From the NCBI RefSeq assembly GCF_029867415.1, contig NC_081182.1, positions 8,161,213 through 8,225,212 on the forward strand: 64,000 nt of DNA. Direction: 5' to 3'. The notes beneath the pieces were generated by a model. The model saw only the letters and a list, made by a program, of their open reading frames with translations, ran no database searches and was not told the DNA's origin. Positions 46,794 to 59,160 of this stretch are shown piece after piece. This DNA is from Vicia villosa. Taxonomy: Eukaryota; Streptophyta; Magnoliopsida; Fabales; Fabaceae. Both the position numbers and the translations under genes were made by a program. Every line of letters begins with the position of its first letter. Position 1 is the first letter of the stretch.

Positions 46794-48141
46794 TGATAAG
46801 TGACAAAATGTACTTATTTTGTGTATGTAAATAGTGGCACTTATCGATACTTTTGTTAATACCGTTTGAATAATTCCCCGTTTTGTGTATAAATACGTAT
46901 ACTTTGTGAATAGTTGTATTTTCATATACTTTTATACCATTTGATGGTTTTTCCTTTGTTTTTATAGGTATTCATGCTTATTGGAGCCTTGAGGAATAAA
47001 GTGTCAAAGGCACGACTTCGATTTCGCAATTTTGGTGAAAGCCCGCTTAGCCACCGTCAAGCGGACTCTTCCAAAGACTCAAAATAAGGATGACCAAAAT
47101 CATCAATTTGGTCTCCATTCATTTATTATTGGATAGAGCATTGAATAATCTTTCCAACGCTTCGAACCGGGCGCAATTCGAAGTTACGGTTCTCGAGTTA
47201 TGGAGAAAACAAAATCTGATGTTTAGCAGACTCCGCTAAGCGGACTCTGTTCCGCTAAGCGGACCTGCGGATTTTCAGACTCGTTAAAAGGGGCCAAAAT
47301 CATATTTTTAGGTCATGGGTTGGGTATTTTTGAGTCCCAACACCATCAACTTCATTCTTAGAGTAGAATTGGCTTAGAAAACAACTTCGGAGGTTGCATA
47401 AGGATGATCGGGGGTGGATTGAGCGGCGAACGGAGCTGACAAACTGGGAGATCTTCGGTTCATTTCTCTTCTTCTTTGTGTATTTTTCTTTGGTTGGGTT
47501 TGTTTGTATATTTACTTGAATCTTATGTATATTTACCGATTATAATGTTATGTTTAACTTGCTTTACAAATCTGTGTTGATATTATCCTGGATTTTTGCT
47601 CTATGCGGGGGATTTGGGGTGCTTTAGAGATAAACTTCTTGAATCCTTATCTAGGATGATAATTTGTTGGTTCTGAACTCTAGAGATAGATTTAGAGCTA
47701 GCATTCACTGTTTGTATCTGTTCTTAATGCTTTCGTGTTTGAGCGGCGCGCGAGAGATCGCCGACGCGAGAATACGGATGTTCTCGCGACTTCGCGTTAG
47801 AGATAACCTTAGTTGTGAGATGATCTCGTTTGTGCTCCAGAGATGGACGCTTATGTGAGAGATACGTGATAACATAGATGAGTATCGTAGGTTGAGTATA
47901 ACAGGTTGGTAAGTGTATGTTTGTGAAGAGTGAATATATTTACATTCCTGATAAGTTATTTCTCTTCTAAGAATGTGTTTATTCTTTTCTTGTCTATATC
48001 TTTGTTTACTTTTTGCTCATTCAAACCCAAGCTCGAAACCGTAGAAACTGTTGAATGGCATCTCTCCATCTCTGAGGACGATAATTCCCGGATCAATATT
48101 TCCAAATCTTTTTTGTTGCTTGCCCTATACTGCATTCAACA
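46794..48141 (+). repeat. Athila-like 5' LTR
   Basis: TG...CA ends (TGATAAGTGACAAAATG to CTGCATTCAACA). Promoter-like TGTATAAATACG at about 46886. Contains a pair of TCCGCTAAGCGGA palindromes at about 47225-47265. Holds the unoccupied version of the CACTA target site (GGATAGAGCATTGAATAA, about 47131-47148). Confidence 0.93.
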
Positions 48142-48144
48142 AAA

Positions 48145-48162
48145 TGGCGCCGTTGTCGGGGA
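48145..48162 (+). other. Primer-binding site, tRNA-Asp type
   Basis: TGGCGCCGTTGTCGGGGA, three bases after the 5' LTR. It differs at one position from the complement of the plant tRNA-Asp 3' end (TGGCGCCGTTGCCGGGGA). Confidence 0.85.
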
Positions 48163-50319
48163 TGGTTGTGATTGCATCGCAATAGTTTTCGTGGTTTTGA
48201 GCTTTGTATATAACATATATATTGTATATTTTCACTTGTATATATACTTACTTGTACATGTTTACTTGTTTATGTTCACCATATAAGTTTACTTGTATAT
48301 GTTACATATAAGTATACTTTTATTGATGAATGTTGGTGAAACATGTTGATCTCGGATGAGCTCTTTAATAACAAATATTCACTTTTCAACTTGTGAATCC
48401 AACATTCACCAATTTTCTCTTTTTGTATGATAATAATTGTATTTGTTCCATACTTGTGCATATGTGTTTTTTTGTGTATATAGTAGTATACTTTTGTTTT
48501 TATGTTCATTTAATCATTGTATAAATTTGTACTCGTAACATTTGTTGAGTGTTTTGGTTAGGACACTTTCTTTAGGCTTGTGCGGTGAGATGTCACCATG
48601 GCATGACAGGAGGAAGCTACTTTCCAAACACCAAAACAATAAAGGCGTCGAGCTAACGACGTAAAACAAGCGCTTGTTGGGAGGCACCCCAACGGTTGTA
48701 AATTTTTGTATATATTTCAATATTTTAGGTATTTAGGTGAAGTGGAGAGAGCTGGAACACCAGATTCTGTTATGATTTTTTTGGTTTTTTCTGTGTCCGC
48801 TAAGCGGAGCAGAGCTCGCTAAGCGAGCATAGCAGAATTTTGTTTTTCTGCTCTGTACCAGTGTGGTTCCCATTCCACTTGGTTCACTCATTTTTCCCAC
48901 TTTCACCAATGCTATTTAGTAATAGATACTAGTTTTCTTTTTCTAATTCTTTTATTGGTTGTTTGTACTCAAATTTTGTTCGGTAATTCGAAGATTTTTT
49001 AGGTGATTCTCCAAAGATTGAGTGTTTCAACTTGCGAATGTATGGTAGGATATTGTTTTTGAAGTTGTATCATTCAAGGTACTCATTTATCGCTTTCTAT
49101 AGCATAACATGTTTAAGAAACTTTTCATTTGTACAATTACCATACCATTCATTCTTTTGCATTACTTGCTTATTGATTGAATCACTTTAGTTCCCAAACC
49201 ATATATGTGAGGAAGCTTTCCATTGTTTATATATGCTGGAGGCCACAATCTTTGTTTTAACTGGATTTTATTATGCTTAATCTTTTGTTTATGTTGATTT
49301 TATGAAAGCATGAAAAGGATCAAGGCATTTTGTTTCATTTTGAGCACAACTACCAAAACCAAATAGTCAATTCACCATGTGAGTGTGTGATCATTTATTA
49401 AACCTTTTGAGCCTTTTTGTCAATGTCCATGTTATTTTTGCTAAATGCTTACCTTTGAGTGTTTAGTTGTCATTTTTGCATGGATAATTGATTCTTAGTT
49501 TTCTTGAATCCTCAACCATGATTTTTGGTATGAATTTTTACCTTGCCTTAGAAAGTATGGAGTATTCACATGATGATGTGGTTGAATTCAAGTTGGGGAG
49601 AGAAATGGTTGCTACTTATTTGGTTGTTGCTATGAGGTTGAAAAGAAAGGAAAAAGAAAAAAAATGTGAAAAAGGAAGAAAAAAAATATATAAATGAAAA
49701 ATTTTGAAAAACAAAAAGAAAAGAGAAGCTAATAATTGTGCTAATAAGTATTGTGATTGGTTTGAAAAACTTGTGGTTAAGGAAGAAGTTTAATCGAGAT
49801 TTTGTTGTTTGAATCTTTGGTGGATTGATCACTCCCTTAGGTTTAGGCAAGTTTTTGTTTCGATTAGCCTTCGGACTTATCCCTTGTTTGTTAACCAAGC
49901 CACATTACAACCTTGAAAAGCCCTTGTGATTTTTGCTTTTGTAATTTCAATGTGATTTTTGGATGAATGCATAATTTAATCTTTTGTTTGAAAGATTGTT
50001 GGATGAGTGTTAAAAGTCCTTCACCTTTGTGTGTTCTTCATCCATTGATGAAATTTTGCTAGGTGTGATTCATGAGATAGCATGTATTGTTTTAGAATGT
50101 TTTGCATGATTTTTGTACTTAGGATTCGTTTCATTTACATGTTGTCGTTGTAGGATAGTGGTAAGTATTTACTTTGTTTATACGTTTTTGTATTGAGCCA
50201 TACATTTGTTTTTGGTTTTCAAAACTTGTTGATTCACAATTCTTTGGTTTATTACTTATGATTCTTTGATTTATTTGACATTGTTTGAGGACAAACAAAG
50301 TTTCAGGTTGGGGAGAGTT
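48163..50319 (+). other. Athila-like internal region without genes
   Basis: No frame of gag, protease or pol type. Contains CGCTTGTTGGGAGGCACCCC (about 48671) and another CCGCTAAGCGGA/CGCTAAGCGAGC pair (about 48798-48828). It ends with the polypurine tract TTGGGGAGAG (about 50308-50317) immediately before the 3' LTR. The small frames at 49488-49898 are not recognisable. Confidence 0.7.
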
Positions 50320-50679
50320 TGATAAGTGCCAAAATGTACTTATTTTGTGTATGTAAATAGTGGCACTTATCGATACTTTTGTTAATACCGTTTGAATAAT
50401 TCCCCGTTTTGTGTATAAATACGTATACTTTGTGAATAGTTGTATTTTCATATACTTTTATACCATTTGATAGTTTTTTCTTTGTTTTTATAGGTATTCA
50501 TGCTTATTGGAGCCTTGAGGAATAAAGTGTCAAAGGCACGGCTTCGATTTCGCAATTTTGGTGAAAGCCCACTTAGCCACCGTCAAGCGGACTTCCAAAG
50601 ACTCAAAATAAGGATGACCAAAATCATCAATTTGGTCTCCATTCATTTATTATTGGATAGAGCCACTACAACACGCGTG

Positions 50680-51095
50680 GGCTTTAAAAGCGCTTTTTTT
50701 GGCCTTTAACAGCGCTTTAAAGCGCTGCCAAAGCCAGCGCTGGCGTAGGCTACGAAAGCGCTTTTAAAAGCGCTCTGGTAGACCCCCCTATAAGAGCGCT
50801 TTTTCCAGAAAAAGCGCTCTGGTAGACCCCCTATAAGAGCGCTTTTTACAGAAAGCGCTCTGGTAGACCACCCTATAAGAGCGCTTTTTCTGGAAAAAGC
50901 GCTCTGGTAGACCCCCTATAAGAGCGCTTTTTCTGGAAAAAGCGCTCTGGTAGCCCCCCTACTAGAGCGCTTATCCAAAAGCGTTTGGTAGGTTGCGTTT
51001 TTTTTTCTTTTTTTTGATCTTTGGCAGCGCTTTTTGTAACAAAGCGCTTTCGTATGTGGACCTTTAAGAGCGCTTTTTAAAAGCGCTGTCGTTGC
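50680..51095. repeat. CACTA copy 2 left subterminal GCGCTTTT array
   Basis: About ten AGCGC(T)TTTT/AAAAGCGCT motifs, most in inverted pairs such as TATAAGAGCGCTTTTTC...AAAAAGCGCTCTGGTAGACC at roughly 55-60 bp spacing. Probable binding sites of the element's regulatory protein. Confidence 0.85.
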
Positions 51096-51447
51096 TAAAT
51101 GAGATATTTTAAAGTGCAGCCTATAATTTCAGCCTCCCAGATCGACCTGTAATATTTTCGACCTGTAATATATTTTCAACCTGTAATATATTTTCAACCT
51201 GTAATATTTTCGACCAGTAATATATTTTCGACGATATATTTTCAACCATAGGTAGGACTATATATATACTAATATAATACCATTATAATATCCAAAATTA
51301 TATATATGCATCATTATGTCAATCAAACTAAATCTCTAACATCAACAATATTATACTTCAAATATTAATTGGCAAGAATATGAACAAAGTTAGTAACCAT
51401 ATATTCTGGAGTACTATAATATTCTCTTCAAATCGACACAAATCCTA

Positions 51448-53900
51448 CTACATGAATAGCTGATAAATATAAAATTGACACAATTCCTCTTTGATTTCTT
51501 CCAACTTAAGTTTCGGGTAAGAAGCAGCACGGAATTCGTCAAAGTACTACATAATAAAAATATAATATGAATGATTTAGTTAAATGTAATAAATTATAAG
51601 AAGTTATCTAATTAAGTTATAAATCCATACCGTGATTGGAATCTCTAATTGATTCATTTGAAGGATTTCTTTCATAAACCTCAAAACAAAGTATCCGCAG
51701 TCTGAACTGTTCCGCTGTATCGGACACTACATAGAAAAACAAATAAGAAATTATAGTTGTCTTGTTTTATCAAGTAGCATAAATATTATAAGCAAAATTG
51801 TGAAAAATAATGTACCTGCACTTTGATCCAAGTAATGTTGTTTGATTTAGCCCGGGATACCTGTGCGTCTCGTTGACTTCGGAACACTTGTATTGATCTA
51901 ACAAAAATATAAAAGCATATATTTAGATCAATCTCACAAATAATTAAATATATAAATATACAAGAATATTTAGAACGATCCCACTTACAAATCAATAATT
52001 TCCTTCATAGCCGGATAATTGCTCCACTCACCATCTACCGAATTCAGAAAATATACAACTTCTCTTATCGGGTTGATAGCAAGCAACAACCAGTGTGCTC
52101 TATAAATTAAAACAATAGGTTATATAAAAATTTTGCTACGCAAAAGAAAAAAAGATTAAATGAACCAAGAATGAGAAACTAACCCTACTGGTCGGGTATT
52201 ATACGCCTAAAGAATCAGACTTTCTGTATTGCCGGATGACATGAATCTATCGACTAAGCGCTGTCTAACTGACTCCGGTTCCGAATCAATTTTCATTCCG
52301 CTGCAATGGGCGGAAGACACGAAATGGAATCTGTTTGACAATGCAGTCCCGCGCAACACTCTGTCATGCAACAACCTTAAATAAAAACATTATAAACATA
52401 TTAGCGGATGAGTGAAAAACATAATAAACATAATGTGTAAATAAATTGTTCGACTAATTAAATAATATATCGGATGAGTGAATATTACCGGATGTACGAG
52501 TGCATATTAGCGACGCCTAGTTGTTCTTGCGTAAAAATCTCTTCCAAGTCATCTATTGCAATATGTGAAATGAATTCAACACCAAAGATACCTTCCTCCA
52601 TATTGATTTGACGGAGAGCACCTTCCTTCAAATCGGACATATCAACAAGTGTTCCGAGCGTCGTCCGATATCGAGGAAAAAAAGCACCACCTTTTTTTGC
52701 CGCTTGCTTCGGAGGACCCTTAGGCAGTACGCTACGAACGACCTGTGTCACTTGTTGTGACTCCCAAGCAGATGCCTAAAAAACAAATAACGATCGATAA
52801 AGTATAAAATCATGGAGTTTTACATTCAAATTATATATTAACACCTTAAATGTACCTCTTTTAGTGATGCAACAGACTCCTCCTCCTGTAAAATCCCTTT
52901 GCCCTTAATTGCGGGTTTTGTAGGAGCAGTCTAAAATTAAAATGTAAAAAATAATTAACGTAACGGTGCAAAATTGACATTCGAAAACTAAATGATTCAT
53001 AATGGTTTTGAATATACCTCATCACCAATGATAATGAGCTCCGAGGGCCATGCAACAAATGACCCTATTGCATCTCGCATCAATGTTGTCTCTGAGACCA
53101 TGTCAGGTACTGGTAGCACAGCATCATGATCTAATACAACATCAACTGATACTTTCAGGTGTCCATCCGGGAGCGGTCTATGGTGAAGTAAATCTCCCAC
53201 AGTGTTGTGCACTTTTCCCTTGCCAACTAGGCGATAAGACGGTGACGATAAGTATAGTTGGCAAGAAGAAATGCCCTAAACCAATAGTAAATATAAAGTC
53301 ATTATCGTTAATAAAATAGAACAATTTGTAAGGAAAAGAAATTTATAATTACCTCGGGAAGTTTTCTTTGACAGTTGAAACTAGCTTTATCACTAGTTTC
53401 TTTCACCGATGCAGTATTGCACTTTTCTCTCATATACATATCTTTATCTCTTTGCAATTCAGAGACTTGTGCTTGCAATTCCTGCAATTTTTGCAACACT
53501 TCTTCATTTGAAGGATTTCTTCTCCTAGGATGCTTGTAAAAAGAGGTTGGAGTCACACCATGACTCTTACCCCTCACCCGACCGGGATACTCAGGAGCAT
53601 CTAGTGCTCTACTAAGTATGCTCCTATCATCCTGGTCCTCACCGGTGGACACCGATTGCGACAATGTCTCCTGTAATTCATTTACATTTCAATAATTATT
53701 AATGGAGATAAAAAATCATTTATATATTAAAAAACATTTGGTTTAATTAAAGACACAGTATTATACTTACACATTCAGCATAAACTCTCTGAACATCGGG
53801 ATCGACAGCTCGATTCTTGCCCACACGAGCTTCCTTCCACAACACATGTTCAGGAAGTGAAGTTTCCTCACTTTTAGACTCCTCTAACTATGCATTGATC
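51448..53900 (-). pseudogene. CACTA second gene: Ptta/En/Spm-type protein with ULP1-like protease end
   Basis: Probable exons on the minus strand, in order: 53893-53770 (PEHVLWKEARVGKNRAVDPD), 53664-53355 (LDAPEYPGRVRGKSHGVTPT, then a coiled coil LQKLQELQAQVSELQRDKD), about 53280-53020 (SSPSYRLVGKGKVHNTVGDL), 52935-52860, 52778-52490, about 52375-52190, 52100-52008, 51897-51820, 51733-51635 and 51545-51448. The last exons show a C48/ULP1-like peptidase: His in HWLLLAINP, Asp in LNSVDGEWSN, Cys in NSSDCGYFVLRF. Family members join DNA-binding and SUMO-protease-like parts. Damage: TAG at 52207-52209 just before AYNTRP, and a TAG before LEESKSEE near 53892. Exon edges are approximate; the start is lost at the rearranged junction. 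Confidence 0.75.
53309..53664 (-). other. Coiled-coil exon of the CACTA second gene
   Basis: The open stretch includes LSRALDAPEYPGRVRGKSHG and then LQKLQELQAQVSELQRDKDM, a heptad-like coiled coil expected to mediate dimerisation. It is listed apart because it is the best-preserved piece of the gene. A GT donor follows the conserved part at about 53354. Confidence 0.6.
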
Positions 53901-53908
53901 CAACGTTA

Positions 53909-53961
53909 AGATGAGCCTTTCATTCTAGCCTCTCAAGCTAAACAAGTGTTCTATGTCAATG
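53909..53961. repeat. 53-bp inverted duplication inside CACTA copy 2
   Basis: This segment is the reverse complement of 54176-54228, about 215 bp away within the transposase gene. It sits exactly where copy 2 departs from copy 1 and gives the transposase frame a new C-terminus (ending IEHLFSLRG instead of the basic tail). Probably filler DNA copied in during break repair. Confidence 0.9.
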
Positions 53962-56900
53962 GTAGGATTGTGTTCTACGCGTCTCTTAACAACGCGGACG
54001 GTTGGATTAATCCAAATACCCTCATTATGATCATTTCTAGTACAAGATTCATTCTCATTTTGATCGTTTCTTGTACAAGATTCAATGCCAACACCAATAT
54101 CACCTTGATCTTCAATGTTTTCATCAACTATTTTGTTAGATAAAAGCACTATAGACCATTTCGTACCTGTCGGATCATTGACATAGAACACTTGTTTAGC
54201 TTGAGAGGCTAGAATGAAAGGCTCATCTTTGTACCCTACCCTATTGAGATCCACTTGTAAAAATCCCGACTTATCCATTCGTATGCCACTATTATTTTCA
54301 ACCCCCTTGCAACCAAATACAGGAATCTGAAACTTCGCGTAATCAAACACCAAAATGCGCTCGATAACACCAAAATATGACAAATTTGCAAATTTCGGAT
54401 TTAAGTCATTCGCACTTGATATGTGCATTGCTTCAGCTACCAAGGTAACACCACTATTTTGCATAGTACTTTTATCATCCTGTTCTTTGATATAAAATGT
54501 GTATCCATTAATTGCGTATGCGCTATAAGAAAGCACAATTACACTTGGACCATAGGCTAAACATCTCAACCTTTCTGTTACTGAAGCAGGATCTGAACGA
54601 TACTTTGAATAAATATGATCCCTAAACCACGACATGAAACTTCGATTGTGCTCTCGTACTATCCAGCTCTCATTTCTATTTGGATTTAAATCTCGGAGAA
54701 CAACCTTGTGCATTTCAACATACGGCTCAACCTCAATCTCATTGTGCAGAACATACAAGTGCGCTTGATCCCGTTCGACCATTGATACTGTCACAACTTT
54801 ATTTCCAATTAGCCTTTTTCCTTCTTTTTTTTCGACAATATGAGATTTGGGGAGTCCAATTGATTGAACATTTGACAGATATTCAGTACAAAACTCAACC
54901 GCTTCTTCAACAACGTATCGTTCGGCAATACAACCCTCCGGTCGACTTCTGTTTTTCACGTACCCTTTTAATATTTTCATATAACGTTCAGCAGGGTACA
55001 TCCATCTCATATAAGCTGGTCTGCACAATTGTGTCTCTTTCACAAGATGAACGACTAGATGAACCATTATGTCAAAAAACGAGGGAGGAAAATACATTTC
55101 AAGATCACATAAAGTAACAACTATCTCTTTTTGCAATGTTGGTAAGATCGCGGGATCGACCACCTTACTGCAAATTGACCTGAAGAAGAAACACAGCTTA
55201 GTTATTGCGCTTCTTACTTTTTCTGGCAGAATATAACGTATACCTATTGGTAAAAAATGTTCCATTATAACATGGCAATCATGCGTCTTCAAACTCTTTA
55301 ACTTGAGGTCTTTCATGGACACAAGTCTTCTAATATCTGAAGAGTAGCCTTCTGGAACTTTAACTTCACTGAGGAACTTACACAATGTTTTCTTCTCCTT
55401 TCTAGATAGAGTGTAAACAGCAGGTGGCAGATATGTTCGTCTACCTTTCGTCACGGGTCCCAATTCAGTTCTCATTCCCATGTTTACCATGTCCTTCCTT
55501 ATGTTAAGGCCATCCTTAGACTTTCCTTGTATATTGAGTAACGTACCTATGACGCTGTCAAATACATTTTTTTCAATATGCATAACATCCAAGAAATGTC
55601 TTACATACAACGACTTCCAATATGGAAGTTCAAAAAAAATTGACTTCTTCTTCCACCCACCCTTGACAAGTGAATGTGCAAAAGGCTTGCCAAACTGAGT
55701 GCTCACATCTTTCACCTTTTCAAAAATTTGATCACCTGACAAAAAAGGCGGGGTTGTACGATGTTCGGCCTTTCCATTGAATGCTTTTCTCCACCCACGA
55801 TAGTGATGATTAGAATTTAAGAATCTACGATGGCCGAGAAAGACATTCTTCTGACAAAGATCAAATCGTGTCGTATCGGTTTCATCTTCACAAACAGGAC
55901 ACGCCTTTTGACCTTTATTGCTGTAACCGGATAGATTTCCGTATGCTGGAAAATCATTAATTGTTCCAAACAACATCGCCCTCAAGTTGAAACTTTCCTT
56001 CCTATACCCATCGTAAACCTCCACACCGTTCTCCCACAAAAACTTTAAATCTTCGATTAAGGGTGCCAAGTATACGTCTATGTCATTCCCTGGTTGTTTA
56101 GGCCCAGAAATTAGCATAGATAACATCATGTACTTACGCTTCATACATAGCCACGGAGGTAGGTTATAAATCATAAGAATCACAGGCCATGTGCTATGCG
56201 AGATACTTTGAATACCATGCGGGTTCATTCCATCAGTAGACAATGACAACCGAAGGTTTCTTGCTTCTTTTCCAAATTCAGGATAATCAGTATCAACTTT
56301 CATCCATTGTGGTGAGTCTGCCGGATGTCGCAACTTTCCATCAATAATTCTTTCATCTGCATGCCAAGTCAAGTGTCTTGAATCGGTCTCACTACGATAC
56401 ATGCGTCTAAATCTCGGAATTATAGGAAAATACCATAAGACTTTAGCAGGAGATAACTTTTTCTTATATCGAGGGGCACCACATTTAGGACACTCATTCA
56501 ACGTTGCATACTCGTTTCGAAACAAAACGCAATCGTTTGGACATGCATGTATCTTATCATAGCTCATGCCAATAGAGGACAACATCTTTTTGGCTTCATA
56601 CGTTCGATTGGGAAGAACATTATCCTTTGGTAGCATATCTTTCATAAGGGCTAATAACTCTGTGAAACTTTTATCCGACCATCCATTGTCCGCCTTTAAG
56701 TTGTACAACTTTAACACCACAGACAATCTTGTGAATTTTTAACAACCATCATACAACGTTTTCTCTGCATCGCTTACCAACCTCTCAAACATTTTGGGAC
56801 AATCCTCAAGATCTTCTTCAAGCGCTTCTGCAATCTCTTCGACTCGATCGCACTCGTATGTGTCTGGGCAATCGTCGTTTGAAGCATACTTCCTATTACA

Positions 56901-57153
56901 ACTCGACTCAGCATTCCCGTTACTTTTCTCACCATGCATTGTCCAACATGTATAACTTCTATCAATTCCAAACCGTAGTAAATGGGATGCCAACTTATTC
57001 CCGTCAACCTTACCCCCCATAACAGCAACCCAAGCAAGGACACGGCATTCGAAGCGGGTCTTCGGAGTGCGCAACCGCAAACTCAACGAATTCCCATACC
57101 CCTTTCTCGTACTCTTTCGACAATCGGTTTGAATTCATCCATGTCTTATCCAT
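53925..57153 (-). pseudogene. CACTA tnp2-type transposase, copy 2, damaged
   Basis: Same domain order as copy 1: transposase-associated domain, tnp2 core, DUF4218-like and DUF4216-like regions. ATG equivalent at 57151-57153. Lesions: an extra C in a C run (57013-57018, six against five in copy 1) shifts the frame; TAA at 56739-56741 replaces a Ser codon (TCA in copy 1). The remaining 933-codon open stretch (56726-53925) covers tnp2 and DUF domains uninterrupted, including Arg at the place where copy 1 has a stop. Its end is altered by the inverted duplication, losing the basic KKRKRR tail. Confidence 0.87.
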
Positions 57154-58815
57154 GTCTTAATTAAGCTAAACAAATGCTTCTTGGTTTCTCTATCAGGTAC
57201 TAAGGAATTCTGTCAAGATAATAAATAGCTATCATCATAATAGAATACCTAATCAGAATACCCGATTTCTTAAAGAAGACATTACCTTATTTCAAGGTAA
57301 TATAAGTCCACAAACCAAAAAACTGGTTGAGAGACACTAAATTGATATTAAATAGAACCATAAACAATAAACTATAAGCAGAAAATAACAAACTATAAGC
57401 AAGAAGAAAGGGATAGTAACCTGAGTTAGACTTGATGTGGGGGATGGGTAGGTTTGAATCGGCGTTGTACAAGTAGAAACCAGAGACTTCAAAGTAACTG
57501 TAAAATTAAACACACACACACACGATGCAGTTAAATACAAATATCCACTGTACCAAACAAAACTCATGTAACTAATGCATGCTAACATAAACTACAAGAT
57601 ATTTAACCTTGACATATAAGGTTCATCCTTTCCAAGTTTAACCTTGACATATAAGGTTTAAGGAATTATCACTAGAAACAAGATATACATCTATACCTCT
57701 ATCATTTTTATTCGCATTGTCTTCCTATCTTTCCTCATAATAATACATTTTGAGGAACATGTAATTTATTTTTATGTACCCCACCTTGCCATAATTATAA
57801 GACATAATTTCTTTTCTAATTCGTGACTTGTCGGAATTCTCAAATTCGTAACACTTATGTAAATTCTTAGTTTGGCCTCTCTCTTATGACTCTATAACTA
57901 TAGCTTCATACTAATTATGATTGACAATTAAACAACACTCCTTTCATCTAAAATCTTCATTAAATATTATATCTTCAACAGTTGACATTACTAGCTTTTC
58001 ATTTAGATACTACGTTAAAATAATGCTTTAAGAACACTCCTTTAAGAGTGTTCTTTTTTACATTACCATCTTCTCATTCTAGATTAATAGATTTACTATT
58101 TGAATCTTTAGATGATGGACTAATGATGGTTTAAGCTTCTATTCAAATTTAATTTTAGAAAACTACTATTTTGCGAAGACAAGAGTTAATATTACACAAC
58201 ATATCAGTGTCAGCCTTAGAAGTTAGAACAAAATTATCCATACAATTAGTAGAAGTTATGAAATGAAGAAAAATATCCATACAATTATACAACATATCAG
58301 TGTCAGCCTTAGAATTTAGAACAAAAAACTAATTGGAAGACTAAATTCAAATATATAATTATAACACTGCAATTCATATGGAAGACCAACCCAGAAACAT
58401 TGATTACAGTTATACAATTTAGAATCGATGAAAGAAACTCATAGGTAGTGTGTATCGGAAAGAAAAGAGTGAGCAACATGTTTCTATTTACAAACCAGAA
58501 ATGTTTCTATTTACAAAGACTGGGCAACATAGTGGGAAGACTTTACCTGAACAGAAGCAGCAAGAAGATGTTGATTTTGACCAAGAAAACCCTAAAATCC
58601 CACAGAACGGCGTAGCAGCGGCGGCGGCGGCAGCGGCGGCTAGTTGGTTTGGGAGTGAGACGATGACAGAGGGACGGAGGAGTGGCTGAGACCACGGTGG
58701 AGGGAGTGAGAGCGAGGAAGCAGAGAGTACGTGAGCGAGGAAGAAGAAGACGATGTACGGATATGTTTTGTGTTTCTGAATAAAATAGCGTGTTTTAGTT
58801 TTATGAAAATTTTAA
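57154..58815 (-). other. CACTA copy 2 upstream/leader region
   Basis: Matches copy 1 to 57545, with a 12-bp deletion near 57250, then is unrelated to it. No gene supported. A GCG-rich triplet run (about 58610-58640) gives an alanine run in the small frame at 58450-58689, which I do not regard as a gene. The phrase CATATCAGTGTCAGCCTTAG occurs twice (58199 and 58288). Confidence 0.5.
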
Positions 58816-59160
58816 AAAGGGCTACCAGAGCGCTTTTCAGAAGCGCTTTCATATGCCCCTTTATACCAGCGCTTTATTACTAAAAGCGCTTTCGTACCCA
58901 CCCCCTATAAGAGCGCTTTCAAAAGCGCTTTCATACCCACCCCCTATAAGAGCGCTTTTAGAAAGCGCTTTCATACCCACCCCCTATAAGGGCGCTTTTA
59001 GAAAGCGCTTTCATACCCACCCCCTATAAGAGCGCTTTTAGAAAGCGCTTTCATTACCCCCCCTATAAGAGCGCTTTTCTAGCGTGATTTTTAATTTTGT
59101 TTTTAGCCAAACCTACCAAAGCGCTTTTGGGCAAAAGCGCTTTCATAGGTGTGCTATTAA
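58816..59160. repeat. CACTA copy 2 right subterminal GCGCTTT array
   Basis: About six near-identical units with the pattern CACCCCCTATAAGAGCGCTT and TTAGAAAGCGCTTTCATACC, period about 51 bp (starts near 58904, 58955, 59006). More regular than the left array. Confidence 0.88.

Noticed and set aside
47664..48286. 64- and 118-codon frames in the Athila-like LTR, also near 59708-60246
   Set aside because: Inside LTR U5/R sequence; the second runs through the LTR end and the PBS, so it cannot be a gene.
58450..58689. 79-codon frame with an alanine run
   Set aside because: A GCG triplet repeat in the CACTA leader; absent from copy 1.
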